Positions 53,369 through 62,271 of a stretch of DNA of 64,000 bases are shown here, piece after piece (the first letter of the stretch is position 1; every line of letters starts with the position of its first letter). Origin of the DNA: Thiogranum sp. Lineage in GTDB: Bacteria > Pseudomonadota > Gammaproteobacteria > DSM-19610. Position numbers and translations under genes: made by a program. Where the stretch lies: assembly GCA_030148805.1 (NCBI GenBank), contig JASBSS010000035.1, positions 248,001 to 312,000 on the forward strand. Direction: 5' to 3'. Under the pieces are notes generated by a model that ran no database searches, was not told the origin of the DNA, and saw nothing but the letters and a program-made list of their open reading frames with translations.

Positions 53369-53610
53369 CAGAGACAGACAAGACACGCCAGAAACTGGTC
53401 GAGTCGATGCGTATGAGCAAGTCCGCGGGGTCCTCCGGAGGCGCTTCGTCCGCCAGCGGTGCCGCTGCCCAGTCGGGCGCGGTGAAAAAGGCGCCGGCGA
53501 AGAAAAAGGCGCCGGCGCGCAGCAGCACCCGCAAAACCGCCCGGGGCCAGAAAGCCACTCCCTCCGGCGACGACCGCTATCAGTCCCCCGGGCGTATCTG
53601 GCCGGATTGA
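53365..53610 (+). CDS. mcdB: McdB, carboxysome positioning adaptor
   Basis: 81 residues, low complexity: Ser/Gly/Ala-rich centre, Lys/Arg/Ala-rich stretch (about 40-65) and a C-terminus YQSPGRIWPD with the near-invariant Trp of alpha-McdB. The start overlaps the mcdA stop. McdB loads on carboxysomes and stimulates McdA ATPase; proteobacterial forms tend to phase-separate. Confidence 0.9.
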   Translation: MTETDKTRQKLVESMRMSKSAGSSGGASSASGAAAQSGAVKKAPAKKKAPARSSTRKTARGQKATPSGDDRYQSPGRIWPD

Positions 53611-53694
53611 TGCCGCTGCGCCCGGGCAAGCGGTGCCCGCTCTGCCCGATACACCGAGCGCTCGCCCGGCTTGCCGCCGTGTGGCCGAGGACCC

Positions 53695-54744
53695 ATGTCC
53701 TCCGATAATCCCAGTAACAGCTCGCGGGCCTCGATACCGGACTATTTGATTCGTCACGCGACCCTGCGTCAGTTGCAGGTTTTCGAGGCGGTGGTGCGGC
53801 TGGGGAGCTTCACCCGCGCGGCCGAAGAGCTGTTTCTTACCCAGCCGACCGTCTCGATGCAGACGCGCAAGCTGGGCGAGGCCATGGGCCTGCCCTTGTT
53901 CGAACACATCGGGCGCAACGTAAAGCCCACCGAGGCCGGGCTCGAGCTCTACGATGCCTGTCGGCGCATGTTCGAGACCCTGGCCAATCTGGAGATGAAA
54001 CTGGCCGATCTCAAGGGCATGCGCCGTGGTCGCCTGCGTCTGGGCGTGATCACCACGGCGAAATACCTGGCGCCGGAAATACTCGGCCAGTTCAGCCGCC
54101 TTTACCCGGGCGTCGATCTGACGTTGAAGGTGACCAACCGCGAACGCATCATCGAGCGCATGCACGCCAACGAGGACGATCTGTATATCACCGGCTTCGT
54201 GCCCAAGGACGAGATCGAGGTCGAGGCCTTTCCCTTCGCCCCCAACCCGCTGGTGATCATCGCGCCGCGTGGACATCCGCTGGTGGGCAAGAAGCGCATC
54301 AAACTCGCGCAGATCTGCAAGGAGCCCTTCATTCTGCGCGAGCCGGGCTCCGGGATCCGCGACGCCGCGTTGAAGGTGTTCAAGGCCCACGGCCTGCAGC
54401 CACTGGTGCGCATGGAACTGGGCAGTAACGAGGCGATCAAGCATGCGGTCGTCGGCGGCCTGGGCCTGGCGGTGTTGTCATTGCACACGCTGATGCTCGA
54501 CGGCGTCGACGGCGCGGTCGCGGTCCTGGATGTGGAAAACTTTCCCATTGTCCGCCACTGGGACATCGTCTACCCCAAGGGCAAGGAGCTGTCGCTGGTG
54601 GCGCGCACCTTTCTCGATTTCGCCATTGCCAGCCAGCCGGAAATCCACAAGCGTATGGAAACGCTCTGGCCGGCCTTGCGTCACCAGTTGAAGGCGCCGA
54701 AAAAGCGCGCCGACAACGCCAAGGGCGGCGCCGGCAAGGGCTGA
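53695..54744 (+). CDS. cbbR: CbbR, LysR-type regulator of CO2 fixation
   Basis: 349 residues from the ATG at 53695 with GAGGA upstream. The winged helix is ATLRQLQVFEAVVRLGSFTRAAEELFLTQPTVSMQTRKLGEAMG, followed by the CbbR-like effector domain (GVITTAKYLAPEILGQFSRLYPGVDLTLKVTNRE). The C-terminal region is close to CbbR/CfxR proteins. It lies between the carboxysome and DAB clusters and could act on both. Confidence 0.92.
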   Translation: MSSDNPSNSSRASIPDYLIRHATLRQLQVFEAVVRLGSFTRAAEELFLTQPTVSMQTRKLGEAMGLPLFEHIGRNVKPTEAGLELYDACRRMFETLANLEMKLADLKGMRRGRLRLGVITTAKYLAPEILGQFSRLYPGVDLTLKVTNRERIIERMHANEDDLYITGFVPKDEIEVEAFPFAPNPLVIIAPRGHPLVGKKRIKLAQICKEPFILREPGSGIRDAALKVFKAHGLQPLVRMELGSNEAIKHAVVGGLGLAVLSLHTLMLDGVDGAVAVLDVENFPIVRHWDIVYPKGKELSLVARTFLDFAIASQPEIHKRMETLWPALRHQLKAPKKRADNAKGGAGKG

Positions 54745-54762
54745 ACCCGCGACGGCGGTCGT

Positions 54763-55092
54763 TCAGTTCTTGAACTTGACCAGTCGCGTCACCTGGATGT
54801 CGGACACGAACACCACGCCCGAGTGCTTGTTGAAGAACGGCGCGAAGCCTTCCAGAATGGGCTCGACCAATTCTTCGGGAATGGCAGCGATGATCATGTT
54901 CAACACGGCATCCTCATTGAACATCAGATGGCCTTCGTGGAAACCGTGCCGGCCCTTGCCGGAGAGGTTGTTGACGATGGTATAGCCTTTGACCCCGGCG
55001 CGATCGAGCAAATCGGTGGCGAATTCCTGATGTTCGCCCTCGAGAATGATTTCGACCTTTTTGAGCTGACTGAGATTGACGTTTTTCATCAT
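54763..55092 (-). CDS. PII-like signalling protein beside dabA
   Basis: 109 residues from the ATG at 55092, which overlaps the dabA stop (ATGATGA). The ferredoxin-like PII fold is suggested by LKKVEIILEGEHQEFATDLLDRAGVKGYTIVNNLSGKGRHG and the C-terminal HSGVVFVSDIQVTRLV. The T-loop Tyr region is absent and replaced by GFHEGHLMFNED. It resembles the SbtB/CPII-type members tied to bicarbonate transport and may sense adenylate or bicarbonate state to gate DabAB. Confidence 0.85.
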   Translation of the reverse strand: MMKNVNLSQLKKVEIILEGEHQEFATDLLDRAGVKGYTIVNNLSGKGRHGFHEGHLMFNEDAVLNMIIAAIPEELVEPILEGFAPFFNKHSGVVFVSDIQVTRLVKFKN

Positions 55093-58000
55093 GCGATCGG
55101 CTCCAAGAGCGGGTTGGGATGGGTGGCGGATGCCAGCGGACGGTGTCGCCATTGACCGTCCTCAAACAGGGATACCTGGGCGCTTTGCGGATCGACCACC
55201 AGCATTTTCAACCAGCCGTTCTCCACCAGGTGCTTGACCGCGACCACGCTTTCGATGGCGCGCAGGGCGTGCTCGAAGGGCGCTTCGATGAGGGTGATCA
55301 GGCGCAGCGGTTCGTGAAAAGGCCGGCCGTCTTTCAATACCGTCTGTGACGGCAGGCCGGTACGCAGATCGCTGAGATTGCCGGTCATCACACCGAAGCG
55401 GCCGGCGACGTTATGGTAGACCTTGCTGCCGCTGCCGAAGCTTTCGTTGTCGACGGTCGAAAAATAGTGTTCCATGTTGATCCACTGCCCGACCACCAGC
55501 GGACCGGTCAGGATGGTCGCCAGCAGCCGCTGGCGCGAATCGAGGCGATAATCGTAGGAGTGCAGAAAAGCGCGTCCCTCCAAGGCCAGTCCCTGGGTCA
55601 GGTGGCGCCGCCCGATGACGAAATAGGCGTTGCGCGACAAGCCCCATTCCGGTCGTACCTGCGACCAGTCCATGGCGTTGCGCAACGCTCGGCGGTAGGC
55701 GTCCGACGGGTCGCGCGTCTGGCTGCCAGGTGTCTCCAGCGTCGGCATGCGCTCGGCCGCGCACAGTCGCGAGGCCGCGGCCAGGCCGTTGCGCAGACGG
55801 TCCAGGTACACCAGATGCGAGGGTGGCAGCAGCTCCAGATCGTACAGTTTCAGCTCATCGGTGGTGGTGTTGTGTAGCGCCGGCACGAACCAGGCATCGT
55901 CGGGAATGTCGATCCCCTGGCGCTGCAAGCGGCGGCGCACTTCCGCTTTGTTGGCCATCTGCGCCAGCACCCGGGCGCTGACCAGTCCGTGATTGCCGCC
56001 GCAGGCGCCACAGTCGAGGGCCGATTCGTAGGGGTTGTTTTCCGAGCTGCTGCCGTGTCCGACCAGCAGAATGAAGCGCGAGAACCCTTTGTCCAGGCCG
56101 ATGGCGCGCAACGCCTGGCCGACGAAAAGCGTCTGTTCGTCGACACTGAAACCGATGCGTCCCAGCCGCTCGAGCTGCACCTGGGCGAAGGAGGGGTTGA
56201 TGCGGTATTCAGTTCTCAGCCGGTCGACGAAGGCGCCCTCACCCTCGCGATCGAGGCCCAATTCGCAGGCCACCAGTTCCGAGCTTTGCTGATGACCCAG
56301 AGCGGTCTCGCGCAGTTCGCGGATCATGGCATCGGTGATGCGCTCCGGCTCCAGCCCGAACTCCTGTTCGACCGCCTTGACGATGACCGCCCGCTGCACG
56401 GCGCGCACGATGGAGTCGGCCTGTTCCCGGCTGAGCTTGTCGAGGAGCAGTCGGGTGGGCGGCTTGTCCGGGTGCAACCGCTTGCGCCAGCGATTGTAGG
56501 ATTGCGGAATGAGCGTCTTGCCGATCATGTCGAAACCGAACAGCAAGCCGATCGCCTCGACGGTGACAAAGGGTGTGAGCACCGACTCCTTGAGTTCGTG
56601 CATCGCCTTTTCCAGCGCGGTCACCGCCGGTTCGTCCTGGGTGGTGGCGGCGCTGATTTCCGGCACCAGATTCTTGGGTGTGAGCAGCACCGGGCACAGA
56701 TGGGTCTCGCTGCCCTTGCCGATGTCCATGAAGCTCACCGGTACGCCGAAGAAACCGGCGATACCGAAAGTCTGATAGTCGCCCACGCCTTCGAGCTGGC
56801 GGCGAATACGCTCGGAGCGCGTGTCGATGCAAAACAGGGCTTGCACGAACGGCCGTTTCTCGCGCGTGGGCGGCGTTCTCAGATCGATGCCTTGCAGCAG
56901 GCGTCCCATGGCGTGGGCCTCCATGGCGTCCAGCCATAGGCTGCCTTCGTGCTGTTCGAAAACACGCAGTGTCTGCAACAGCCGGCCGAGATCCTCGGCC
57001 GCCAGCCCGCTCAATTCGCTCTCCTGGCCCGCGGCCTGAGCCAGCACGCGCAGCCGGTGCGCCTGCCTGGCGGCTTCGTCGGCACGTTGACATGCGCAGT
57101 ATTCGTCGAAGACGCGGCCGATACGCCGCTTCTCGCCCAGAGCCAGCGCCCGTTCCACCTTGGCCGCCATCGCGGGAATCAGGTGACCCCCATGAAACTG
57201 TTGGCGGAGATAGACTTCCTCGTGACGGGTTTCAATCGCCTCTGCGATGGCCGTCGCGGTGCAACTCATGTTGCGGCGTCCGCGCTCGTTGAGCAGCGCC
57301 AGCGCCAGTGTCAGGCGGATCGCCATGAAATCGACCAGATCGCCCGGATAGTGCTGGTTCCAGTAATAGTGCTTGGCGCTGGCGCGCCAGCGGATGAAGC
57401 CGGCCCAGCCGTGCAGGCGCGCCAATTCACGGGTGAAACACTCCATCCAGCGGTCCTGCTCGATGCCGAGGGTGTGCATCACGTGGGCGATGATGCCTTC
57501 GGCGGTATCGGCCTGGTCGAGGATGCGGTTGATGTGCAAGCCGCGCAGAAACAGGCGAACGTTGCGCCGCGCGACGTCGCGCCAAGCGGTGAAAAAGCCC
57601 TGCTCGCGCTCGGGCATGCCCCACACCGACTGCCCTTCATCGAAGAAGTCGAGGCAGCTCTTGATCACCAGTTCGTCCAGTTCGCTGCCGATATCGGTGC
57701 CATAGAGGGCATCGACGGCCTCGTACACCGGCCGGTCGCCCAACAGTTCGGCGCGCAGCCGCTGGCGTATTTCCTCGGCCGCAAGCGGCGCGGCGGTCGC
57801 GGGGGCGGCGTCGAGCGCCGCCCGTACGTCCGCGGCGCCGGCCAATGACCGGGCCGGGCAGGTGGTTTCCCGCGCGTCGTCTAGAGCGGCCAGCAACCAG
57901 CGCTCCAGATCGATCTCCGGGATGGCGGTGCGCGCGGCGGCGAACGCGGCCACCCGCGCGACCAGGCGCTCGCGATCCACCTTGCCCTCGGCCAGATACT

Positions 58001-58205
58001 GTTGATAGGCCGAGCGCGGCAAAAAGCCGCGGGCATGGAACAGGCGCTCGCCCTGTTGCACCGCCTCGGTGAAAGGCAGGTGTTCCAGACCGTGGAGCGG
58101 ATTGTGGTGGATGAAGGTGCGCATCGGCCAGAAGAACGGAATGGGTTCGGCGGCCACGTGCACCATGGCGCGAATCTTCAGGCTCTGGCCGAGCGAAAGG
58201 CTCAT
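55089..58205 (-). CDS. dabA: DabA, catalytic subunit of DAB inorganic carbon pump
   Basis: 1038 residues from the ATG at 58205 (the frame runs on to 58856 but that part is antisense-type shadow of the membrane gene). The zinc site fits DabA: C459-x-D461 in LFCIDTRSE, and H717 with C732 in LVGHGSSSENNPYESALDCGACGG; the 15-residue H-to-C spacing equals that of Halothiobacillus DabA2. N-terminal FIHHNPLHGLEHLPF is also typical. It is a beta-carbonic-anhydrase-like subunit making bicarbonate, energised by DabB. Length matches the longer DabA1-like group. Confidence 0.95.
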   Translation of the reverse strand: MSLSLGQSLKIRAMVHVAAEPIPFFWPMRTFIHHNPLHGLEHLPFTEAVQQGERLFHARGFLPRSAYQQYLAEGKVDRERLVARVAAFAAARTAIPEIDLERWLLAALDDARETTCPARSLAGAADVRAALDAAPATAAPLAAEEIRQRLRAELLGDRPVYEAVDALYGTDIGSELDELVIKSCLDFFDEGQSVWGMPEREQGFFTAWRDVARRNVRLFLRGLHINRILDQADTAEGIIAHVMHTLGIEQDRWMECFTRELARLHGWAGFIRWRASAKHYYWNQHYPGDLVDFMAIRLTLALALLNERGRRNMSCTATAIAEAIETRHEEVYLRQQFHGGHLIPAMAAKVERALALGEKRRIGRVFDEYCACQRADEAARQAHRLRVLAQAAGQESELSGLAAEDLGRLLQTLRVFEQHEGSLWLDAMEAHAMGRLLQGIDLRTPPTREKRPFVQALFCIDTRSERIRRQLEGVGDYQTFGIAGFFGVPVSFMDIGKGSETHLCPVLLTPKNLVPEISAATTQDEPAVTALEKAMHELKESVLTPFVTVEAIGLLFGFDMIGKTLIPQSYNRWRKRLHPDKPPTRLLLDKLSREQADSIVRAVQRAVIVKAVEQEFGLEPERITDAMIRELRETALGHQQSSELVACELGLDREGEGAFVDRLRTEYRINPSFAQVQLERLGRIGFSVDEQTLFVGQALRAIGLDKGFSRFILLVGHGSSSENNPYESALDCGACGGNHGLVSARVLAQMANKAEVRRRLQRQGIDIPDDAWFVPALHNTTTDELKLYDLELLPPSHLVYLDRLRNGLAAASRLCAAERMPTLETPGSQTRDPSDAYRRALRNAMDWSQVRPEWGLSRNAYFVIGRRHLTQGLALEGRAFLHSYDYRLDSRQRLLATILTGPLVVGQWINMEHYFSTVDNESFGSGSKVYHNVAGRFGVMTGNLSDLRTGLPSQTVLKDGRPFHEPLRLITLIEAPFEHALRAIESVVAVKHLVENGWLKMLVVDPQSAQVSLFEDGQWRHRPLASATHPNPLLEPIA

Positions 58206-58948
58206 GCGAGGCCTCCGGGGAGAGCGGCGCCAAGGGCTATCAGTGCCACCAGGGCGGCGGTGTAGACCCAGGCGCCGGAAGGTTTCAGATCGGCCTGCGA
58301 GCGACAATTGCCCGGGCCTACGATCAAGCCTTGCAGCAGCCGCGCGGCCGCCCAAGTCCATAGCAGCCAGAGCGCGGCCAGGCCCAGCATCAGCATGGGT
58401 GTCGCGTTCAGGAAAGCCGACAGCATGCTGAAGAACGACGGTGCCGGCGGAGTGGCGACCGCCGCCAGGACGGTGACCACCAGAATGGCGGAAAAGCGCG
58501 GCATCCCTTGCGCCAGCCCCTGATAGATGCCGGTGTAGGCGCCGCCGAAACGGCGTTCCAGCGAGGCGCCCAGTAACGCCAGCATCACCAGGGGCAGGCT
58601 GAACCAGAGTGCGTGCAGCGAGAGCCCGCCCGCCGCCGGTGCCTGCGCCAGGAGCCAGAGCAATCCCCAGGCGGCGGTCGCCAGGAACGCGATCCAGCCG
58701 CCAAGTTCCCGCATGGCGAGCAGCCGCAGACTGTAGAGCAGCGCCGTGGCCATCGCCCAGGTCAGTATCCAGTGCGGCGGTGGGACGTCGGCGCGGGCCA
58801 GCAAGGCCAGGCCTATCTGTGGCCACACGAGCAGCAGCGCCAGGCGCAGCGGCCAATGATTGACGCGCGTGAACAGGACATTGAAACCGATACTGAAGGG
58901 AAACAGCGGCAGGAAGAATCCGACCAGCAGGTAGGTCAGGTTCGACAT
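58202..58948 (-). CDS. Membrane protein between dabB and dabA
   Basis: 248 residues with about seven membrane helices and no charged soluble domain. The segment LAAVATPPAPSFFSMLSAFLNATPMLMLGLAALWLLWTWAAARLLQG recalls the end of NuoM/NuoL-type antiporter subunits (LPGTSGFVGE-like region), suggesting a shortened relative. It overlaps dabA by 4 bp and follows dabB after 1 bp, so it is probably a third subunit or an assembly partner of the pump. Confidence 0.75.
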   Translation of the reverse strand: MSNLTYLLVGFFLPLFPFSIGFNVLFTRVNHWPLRLALLLVWPQIGLALLARADVPPPHWILTWAMATALLYSLRLLAMRELGGWIAFLATAAWGLLWLLAQAPAAGGLSLHALWFSLPLVMLALLGASLERRFGGAYTGIYQGLAQGMPRFSAILVVTVLAAVATPPAPSFFSMLSAFLNATPMLMLGLAALWLLWTWAAARLLQGLIVGPGNCRSQADLKPSGAWVYTAALVALIALGAALPGGLA

Positions 58949-58949
58949 C

Positions 58950-60626
58950 TCATACCCACCTTAGCCAGACGTTGAGGCGCTGTGAGATCGACAGCAGCGA
59001 GCGGGTCAGGCGGCTGTAGAGATCGACGATATAGAACTCGCGCGAAAACAGCGCGTACAGGTTCAGCCACACCGGGCCCGGTCGCTTTACCCCGGCGTTG
59101 CGTTCGGCGTAATAGGCGCGCAGCCAGCCGACGACGATCACCGCGCTGACGATACCGACCAGGGTGTCGAACCAACGCAGGTCGATACCGGCCGCAGCGT
59201 AGATGCTGGCGCGGAAGTGTTCGTCGGGGTAGAGGAAGACGTCGAAGACGTGGCTGATCATGGTGTAACCCAGCACCACCACCGTGAAGGAGAAAATAAT
59301 CAGCGCGATCAGTCGCCAGGGATTTTCCGATTGCATCCGGTAGGTGGAAAACAGCAACTGGGCGCCGGTGACCCAGCCGAAGAACAGCAGCACCACGGCG
59401 CCCTGCTTCTGGAAAAAGTCCTCGGCCACCAGCCAGTGGGCCAGCACCAGGACCACGATCGGCACCGCCAGGGTGATGGCGGCCATCAGCAACCAGGGTT
59501 GACGGCTGCGCGCCGGCCTGCGTTGCACCACGAAGGTGTAGAGATCGTCTTTCGGTACGCCGTCGTTTTGCCGCGCCTCGCCGATCACGGTGCCGGCGCT
59601 GAGGAACAGGGTGCCCTTGAACACCCCATGGGCGATCAAATGATAGATGGCCAGCGAGAAGGCGCCGACGCCGCACTCCATGATCATGAACCCCATCTGG
59701 CCCATGGTCGAATAACCGAGCGACTTCTTGACATCGTTCTGGGTCAGCATCAGTACCGAGCCGATGACCGCGGTGAGCAGCCCGACAATGAATATCCAGT
59801 GCAGCACGCCGCCGGTGTGGACATAGATCGCGGCGAAGCGGTTGATGAGGAAGCCGCCCGCGTTGACGATGCCGGCGTGCATCAGCGCCGAGACGGGCGT
59901 CGGTCCCTCCATGGTGTAGGGCAGCCAGGTGTGGAGCAGGAACTGCGCCGAACGGGCGAACGCCGCCAGCGCTATCAGCGCGGCGACGACCTCCGCCAGC
60001 GGCAGGCCGAAATAAGTCTGGATATGCGGATCGCGCGCGATGGCCTCGAAGATTCCGGGCAGCGACCAGGTGCCGAAGGCCTGATAGAGCAACACCGCCG
60101 CCAGCACCAGTGGCAGATCGCCGATGCGGTAGGTGATCAGCGTCCAGAAACCGTAACGATAGGCCGACTGGCTCCGCGTATCCTGCCCCAGGAGGAAATA
60201 CAGCAGGACCCCGATCAGGTGCCAGGCGACCAGCAGGGTCACCAGATCGGCGGCCGCCACCATGACCAGCAGCGCCGCCGTCATCAGGTCGAGGAGCGCG
60301 AAAAAGCGCGCATAGCCCTGTTCCTCGGCCATGTAGCGCACCGAATAGACGTGCACGATGAGACTGATGCCGGCGATGACCAACGCCATCAGACTGCTCA
60401 GGGGGTCGAAAATCAGGCTGCCGGCGCCAGCGCCGCCGACCGGCGTGAATACCTGTGTGGGTGCGCCGCTCAGGCTCAGGCCGAGCAGCACGGCGGTCAG
60501 TAGAAACGTGAGGCTGGCAGCGGTGATACTGACGCGCGCCACACGGGTGCGCGTGTTCGCGGCGAGCACGATCAGGAACGCGGACGCCAACGGGACCACG
60601 GGCAACAGGAGAATAAGCTGGTCCAT
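58950..60626 (-). CDS. dabB: DabB, proton-conducting subunit of DAB pump
   Basis: 558 residues with about 14 membrane helices, homologous to NuoL. VAWHLIGVLLYFLLG, HTWLPYTMEGPTPVSALMHAGIVNAGGFLI and KKSLGYSTMGQMGFMIMECG are the conserved proton-channel segments. It couples cation flow to the DabA carbonic anhydrase. Gene order is dabB, membrane protein, dabA, PII-like, all on the minus strand with 1-4 bp junctions. Confidence 0.94.
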   Translation of the reverse strand: MDQLILLLPVVPLASAFLIVLAANTRTRVARVSITAASLTFLLTAVLLGLSLSGAPTQVFTPVGGAGAGSLIFDPLSSLMALVIAGISLIVHVYSVRYMAEEQGYARFFALLDLMTAALLVMVAAADLVTLLVAWHLIGVLLYFLLGQDTRSQSAYRYGFWTLITYRIGDLPLVLAAVLLYQAFGTWSLPGIFEAIARDPHIQTYFGLPLAEVVAALIALAAFARSAQFLLHTWLPYTMEGPTPVSALMHAGIVNAGGFLINRFAAIYVHTGGVLHWIFIVGLLTAVIGSVLMLTQNDVKKSLGYSTMGQMGFMIMECGVGAFSLAIYHLIAHGVFKGTLFLSAGTVIGEARQNDGVPKDDLYTFVVQRRPARSRQPWLLMAAITLAVPIVVLVLAHWLVAEDFFQKQGAVVLLFFGWVTGAQLLFSTYRMQSENPWRLIALIIFSFTVVVLGYTMISHVFDVFLYPDEHFRASIYAAAGIDLRWFDTLVGIVSAVIVVGWLRAYYAERNAGVKRPGPVWLNLYALFSREFYIVDLYSRLTRSLLSISQRLNVWLRWV

Positions 60627-61010
60627 GGGGGTCTATGCGGCGGCTGCCGGGGGCAGGCCAGGTTCGGGCGGGGATGCGGCCGCCGTGCGACCCGGGAGCG
60701 TCTTCCCGGGAAGGGTCTGTGCAGCGGTATCTTTGAGCGGCTTGGTATTGTTGTCGTCAGGCATCGGCCTAGCTTATGCTCCGTGGGAACGTTGCCGAAC
60801 GAGTTTAGAAGCTGTCCAGCCAAAACAGAAATCGATTATTCGAATGTTCTGAATCGATGATTGTCTATATTAATCATCTCTTCAATGCTATGCCGGACGC
60901 GTTGCCGTTCGCTTGACGGGAATACGCTCGCCGGCTGTACAATATCTTAACAAACATTCGCGGCGCGGCCGGCATCGGTCCCGCGATGACGCTTAGTTCA
61001 GGGTGCAAAC
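60627..61010. promoter_or_regulatory. Control region between dabB and the next gene
   Basis: 384 bp with an AT-rich centre. ATCGATGATTGTCTAT (60853-60868) is a one-mismatch match to the ATAGA-N6-TCTAT palindrome of csoS1D and cbbL. Overlapping it, GATGATT-N9-AATCATC (60856-60878) is a 7-bp perfect inverted repeat. It lies about 230 bp before dabB and 130-150 bp before the plus-strand gene, so it could serve either. A possible small frame is listed separately. Confidence 0.45.
60633..60764 (-). CDS. Possible small 43-residue ORF before dabB
   Basis: An ATG at 60764 opens a 43-codon frame (MPDDNNTKPLKDTAAQ then a Pro/Gly/Ala-rich tail) ending 6 bp before dabB. The ribosome site is weak and the composition could arise by chance in GC-rich DNA. 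It could be a leader peptide for dabB or nothing. Confidence 0.25.
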   Translation of the reverse strand: MPDDNNTKPLKDTAAQTLPGKTLPGRTAAASPPEPGLPPAAAA

Positions 61011-61322
61011 ATGCGTAGCCGGAATACCCGCAAACCTTACGTCGGTCTCGACAAGGACAGCAACAACGGTATGACCGAAGTCGGTCGGATTATTCGCGAT
61101 GCGCGCGTGTTCGGGCTCATCGACGAGGACGAGACCTGCGCGGGCTGGTTGCAGCCGGGCCTGGAGGATCTGTGGCATCGGGTGCAGGGCGAGTGGGACA
61201 AATATGGTTGCCAGGTCAGCGGTCTGCCCGCGGACCTGCAGGAGCGTTATCTGCGGATACAGGGTGAGGCGGTGAAACAGGCGCTGGCCGCGGGATGGAC
61301 CCCGGGGGGAGACGAGGAGTAG
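61011..61322 (+). CDS. Unrecognised small protein near dab locus
   Basis: 103 residues, soluble, with Trp and acidic residues (MTEVGRIIRDARVFGLI, CAGWLQPGLEDLWHRVQGEWDKYG). Helical content is likely throughout. No domain is recognised. It is followed by another unknown gene in the same direction and faces away from dabB, so shared regulation with the dab operon is possible. Confidence 0.7.
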   Translation: MRSRNTRKPYVGLDKDSNNGMTEVGRIIRDARVFGLIDEDETCAGWLQPGLEDLWHRVQGEWDKYGCQVSGLPADLQERYLRIQGEAVKQALAAGWTPGGDEE

Positions 61323-61359
61323 ATCGGGCCGGCGCGGGTGCGTCCTTTGGAGCCGGATC

Positions 61360-61773
61360 ATGAGACAGACATTCGAGCGCGGCCCGGAGCTGGAGCGCGA
61401 AACCCGACAATTGCCGGTCGAGTTTTACCGGAAGATCCTCTCGCTGCGCGCGCGTAATGACGACGATCGTTTGTTCGTCCTGATCGCGAGCATGCAATAT
61501 GTGGCTGTTTTCGACCAAGAGGAAATCCTGTTCCTCGACGCGCAGGGACCCCGTTTCGTCGAGCTGGCGTGGTGTGATTTCCACCCGGGCAATCGGGCCC
61601 AACTGAACGCGCCGGTCGGTTACACCTGCATCTACTACAAAGCCCAGGCCCGCGCCACCATGCAACGCCTGCAGGGGGAGTTCTATAAATCGTTGGCGCG
61701 CCAGCTCGACCGGCGTTTGCACCCGGTGCAAGCGGCCAGCGTGACCTCGCTCAAGGGTCGCGGCGAACCCTGA
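61360..61773 (+). CDS. Unrecognised small protein
   Basis: 137 residues. A mixed alpha/beta sequence: LRARNDDDRLFVLIASMQYVAVFDQEEILFLDA then FVELAWCDFHPGNRAQLNAPVGYTCIYY. No membrane segment, signal peptide or known motif is seen. It starts 37 bp after the preceding unknown gene and ends almost against the convergent sixA gene. Confidence 0.7.
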   Translation: MRQTFERGPELERETRQLPVEFYRKILSLRARNDDDRLFVLIASMQYVAVFDQEEILFLDAQGPRFVELAWCDFHPGNRAQLNAPVGYTCIYYKAQARATMQRLQGEFYKSLARQLDRRLHPVQAASVTSLKGRGEP

Positions 61774-62271
61774 TCAGTCGGCAGGACGACGGGGATAGTC
61801 ATAGCGGACCAAGCGGCCGGTGTCGCGCCATAGCGCTTCCCAACTGTCCTGCTCGAACTCGATCCGCGCGCTGGCGCAGGTCGGAAGATTGTCGCTGCCG
61901 GCACCGCTGAGGTAGTCACACAGCGAGGTGATCCCGGGGTTGTGACCGATCAGCGCCACGTCGCGGCAAGTGCCCGGCAGCGCGTGAATCACGCGCATCA
62001 ATTGCGCGACCGTGGCCTCATAGATGCTGCTGTCGAGACGGATGCGTTGCGGCGCATAGCCGAGCGCCGCGGCGATCAGGCGCGCCGTGTCCTGCGCGCG
62101 CCGTGCCGGACTGCTGACGATGAGATCAAAGCATACGCCCTGTTGCTTCAGGCGGGCCCCCATCATGGGGGCGTTGTCCCGTCCGCGCGCGTTCAGCGGG
62201 CGCTCGAAGTCGCTCAAACGGCTGTCTTTCCAGCTCGACTTGGCGTGCCGGATCAGCGTCAGCGCGCGCAT
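61774..62271 (-). CDS. sixA: SixA-like phosphohistidine phosphatase
   Basis: 165 residues from the ATG at 62271, which overlaps the ATPase stop (TGATG). LTLIRHAKSSWKDS carries the catalytic RH(A/G) of the histidine phosphatase fold, and DVALIGHNPGITSLCDYLSG holds the second active-site His. SixA proteins dephosphorylate histidine phosphotransfer domains such as ArcB or PtsN. The coding frame upstream of 62271 belongs to the antisense of the ATPase gene. Confidence 0.92.
   Translation of the reverse strand: MRALTLIRHAKSSWKDSRLSDFERPLNARGRDNAPMMGARLKQQGVCFDLIVSSPARRAQDTARLIAAALGYAPQRIRLDSSIYEATVAQLMRVIHALPGTCRDVALIGHNPGITSLCDYLSGAGSDNLPTCASARIEFEQDSWEALWRDTGRLVRYDYPRRPAD

Noticed and set aside
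44919-53610. Missing cbbQ/cbbO Rubisco activase in the carboxysome locus
   Set aside because: They often follow mcdB in related loci, but absence from this window says nothing about the rest of the genome, so it is not reported as a finding.
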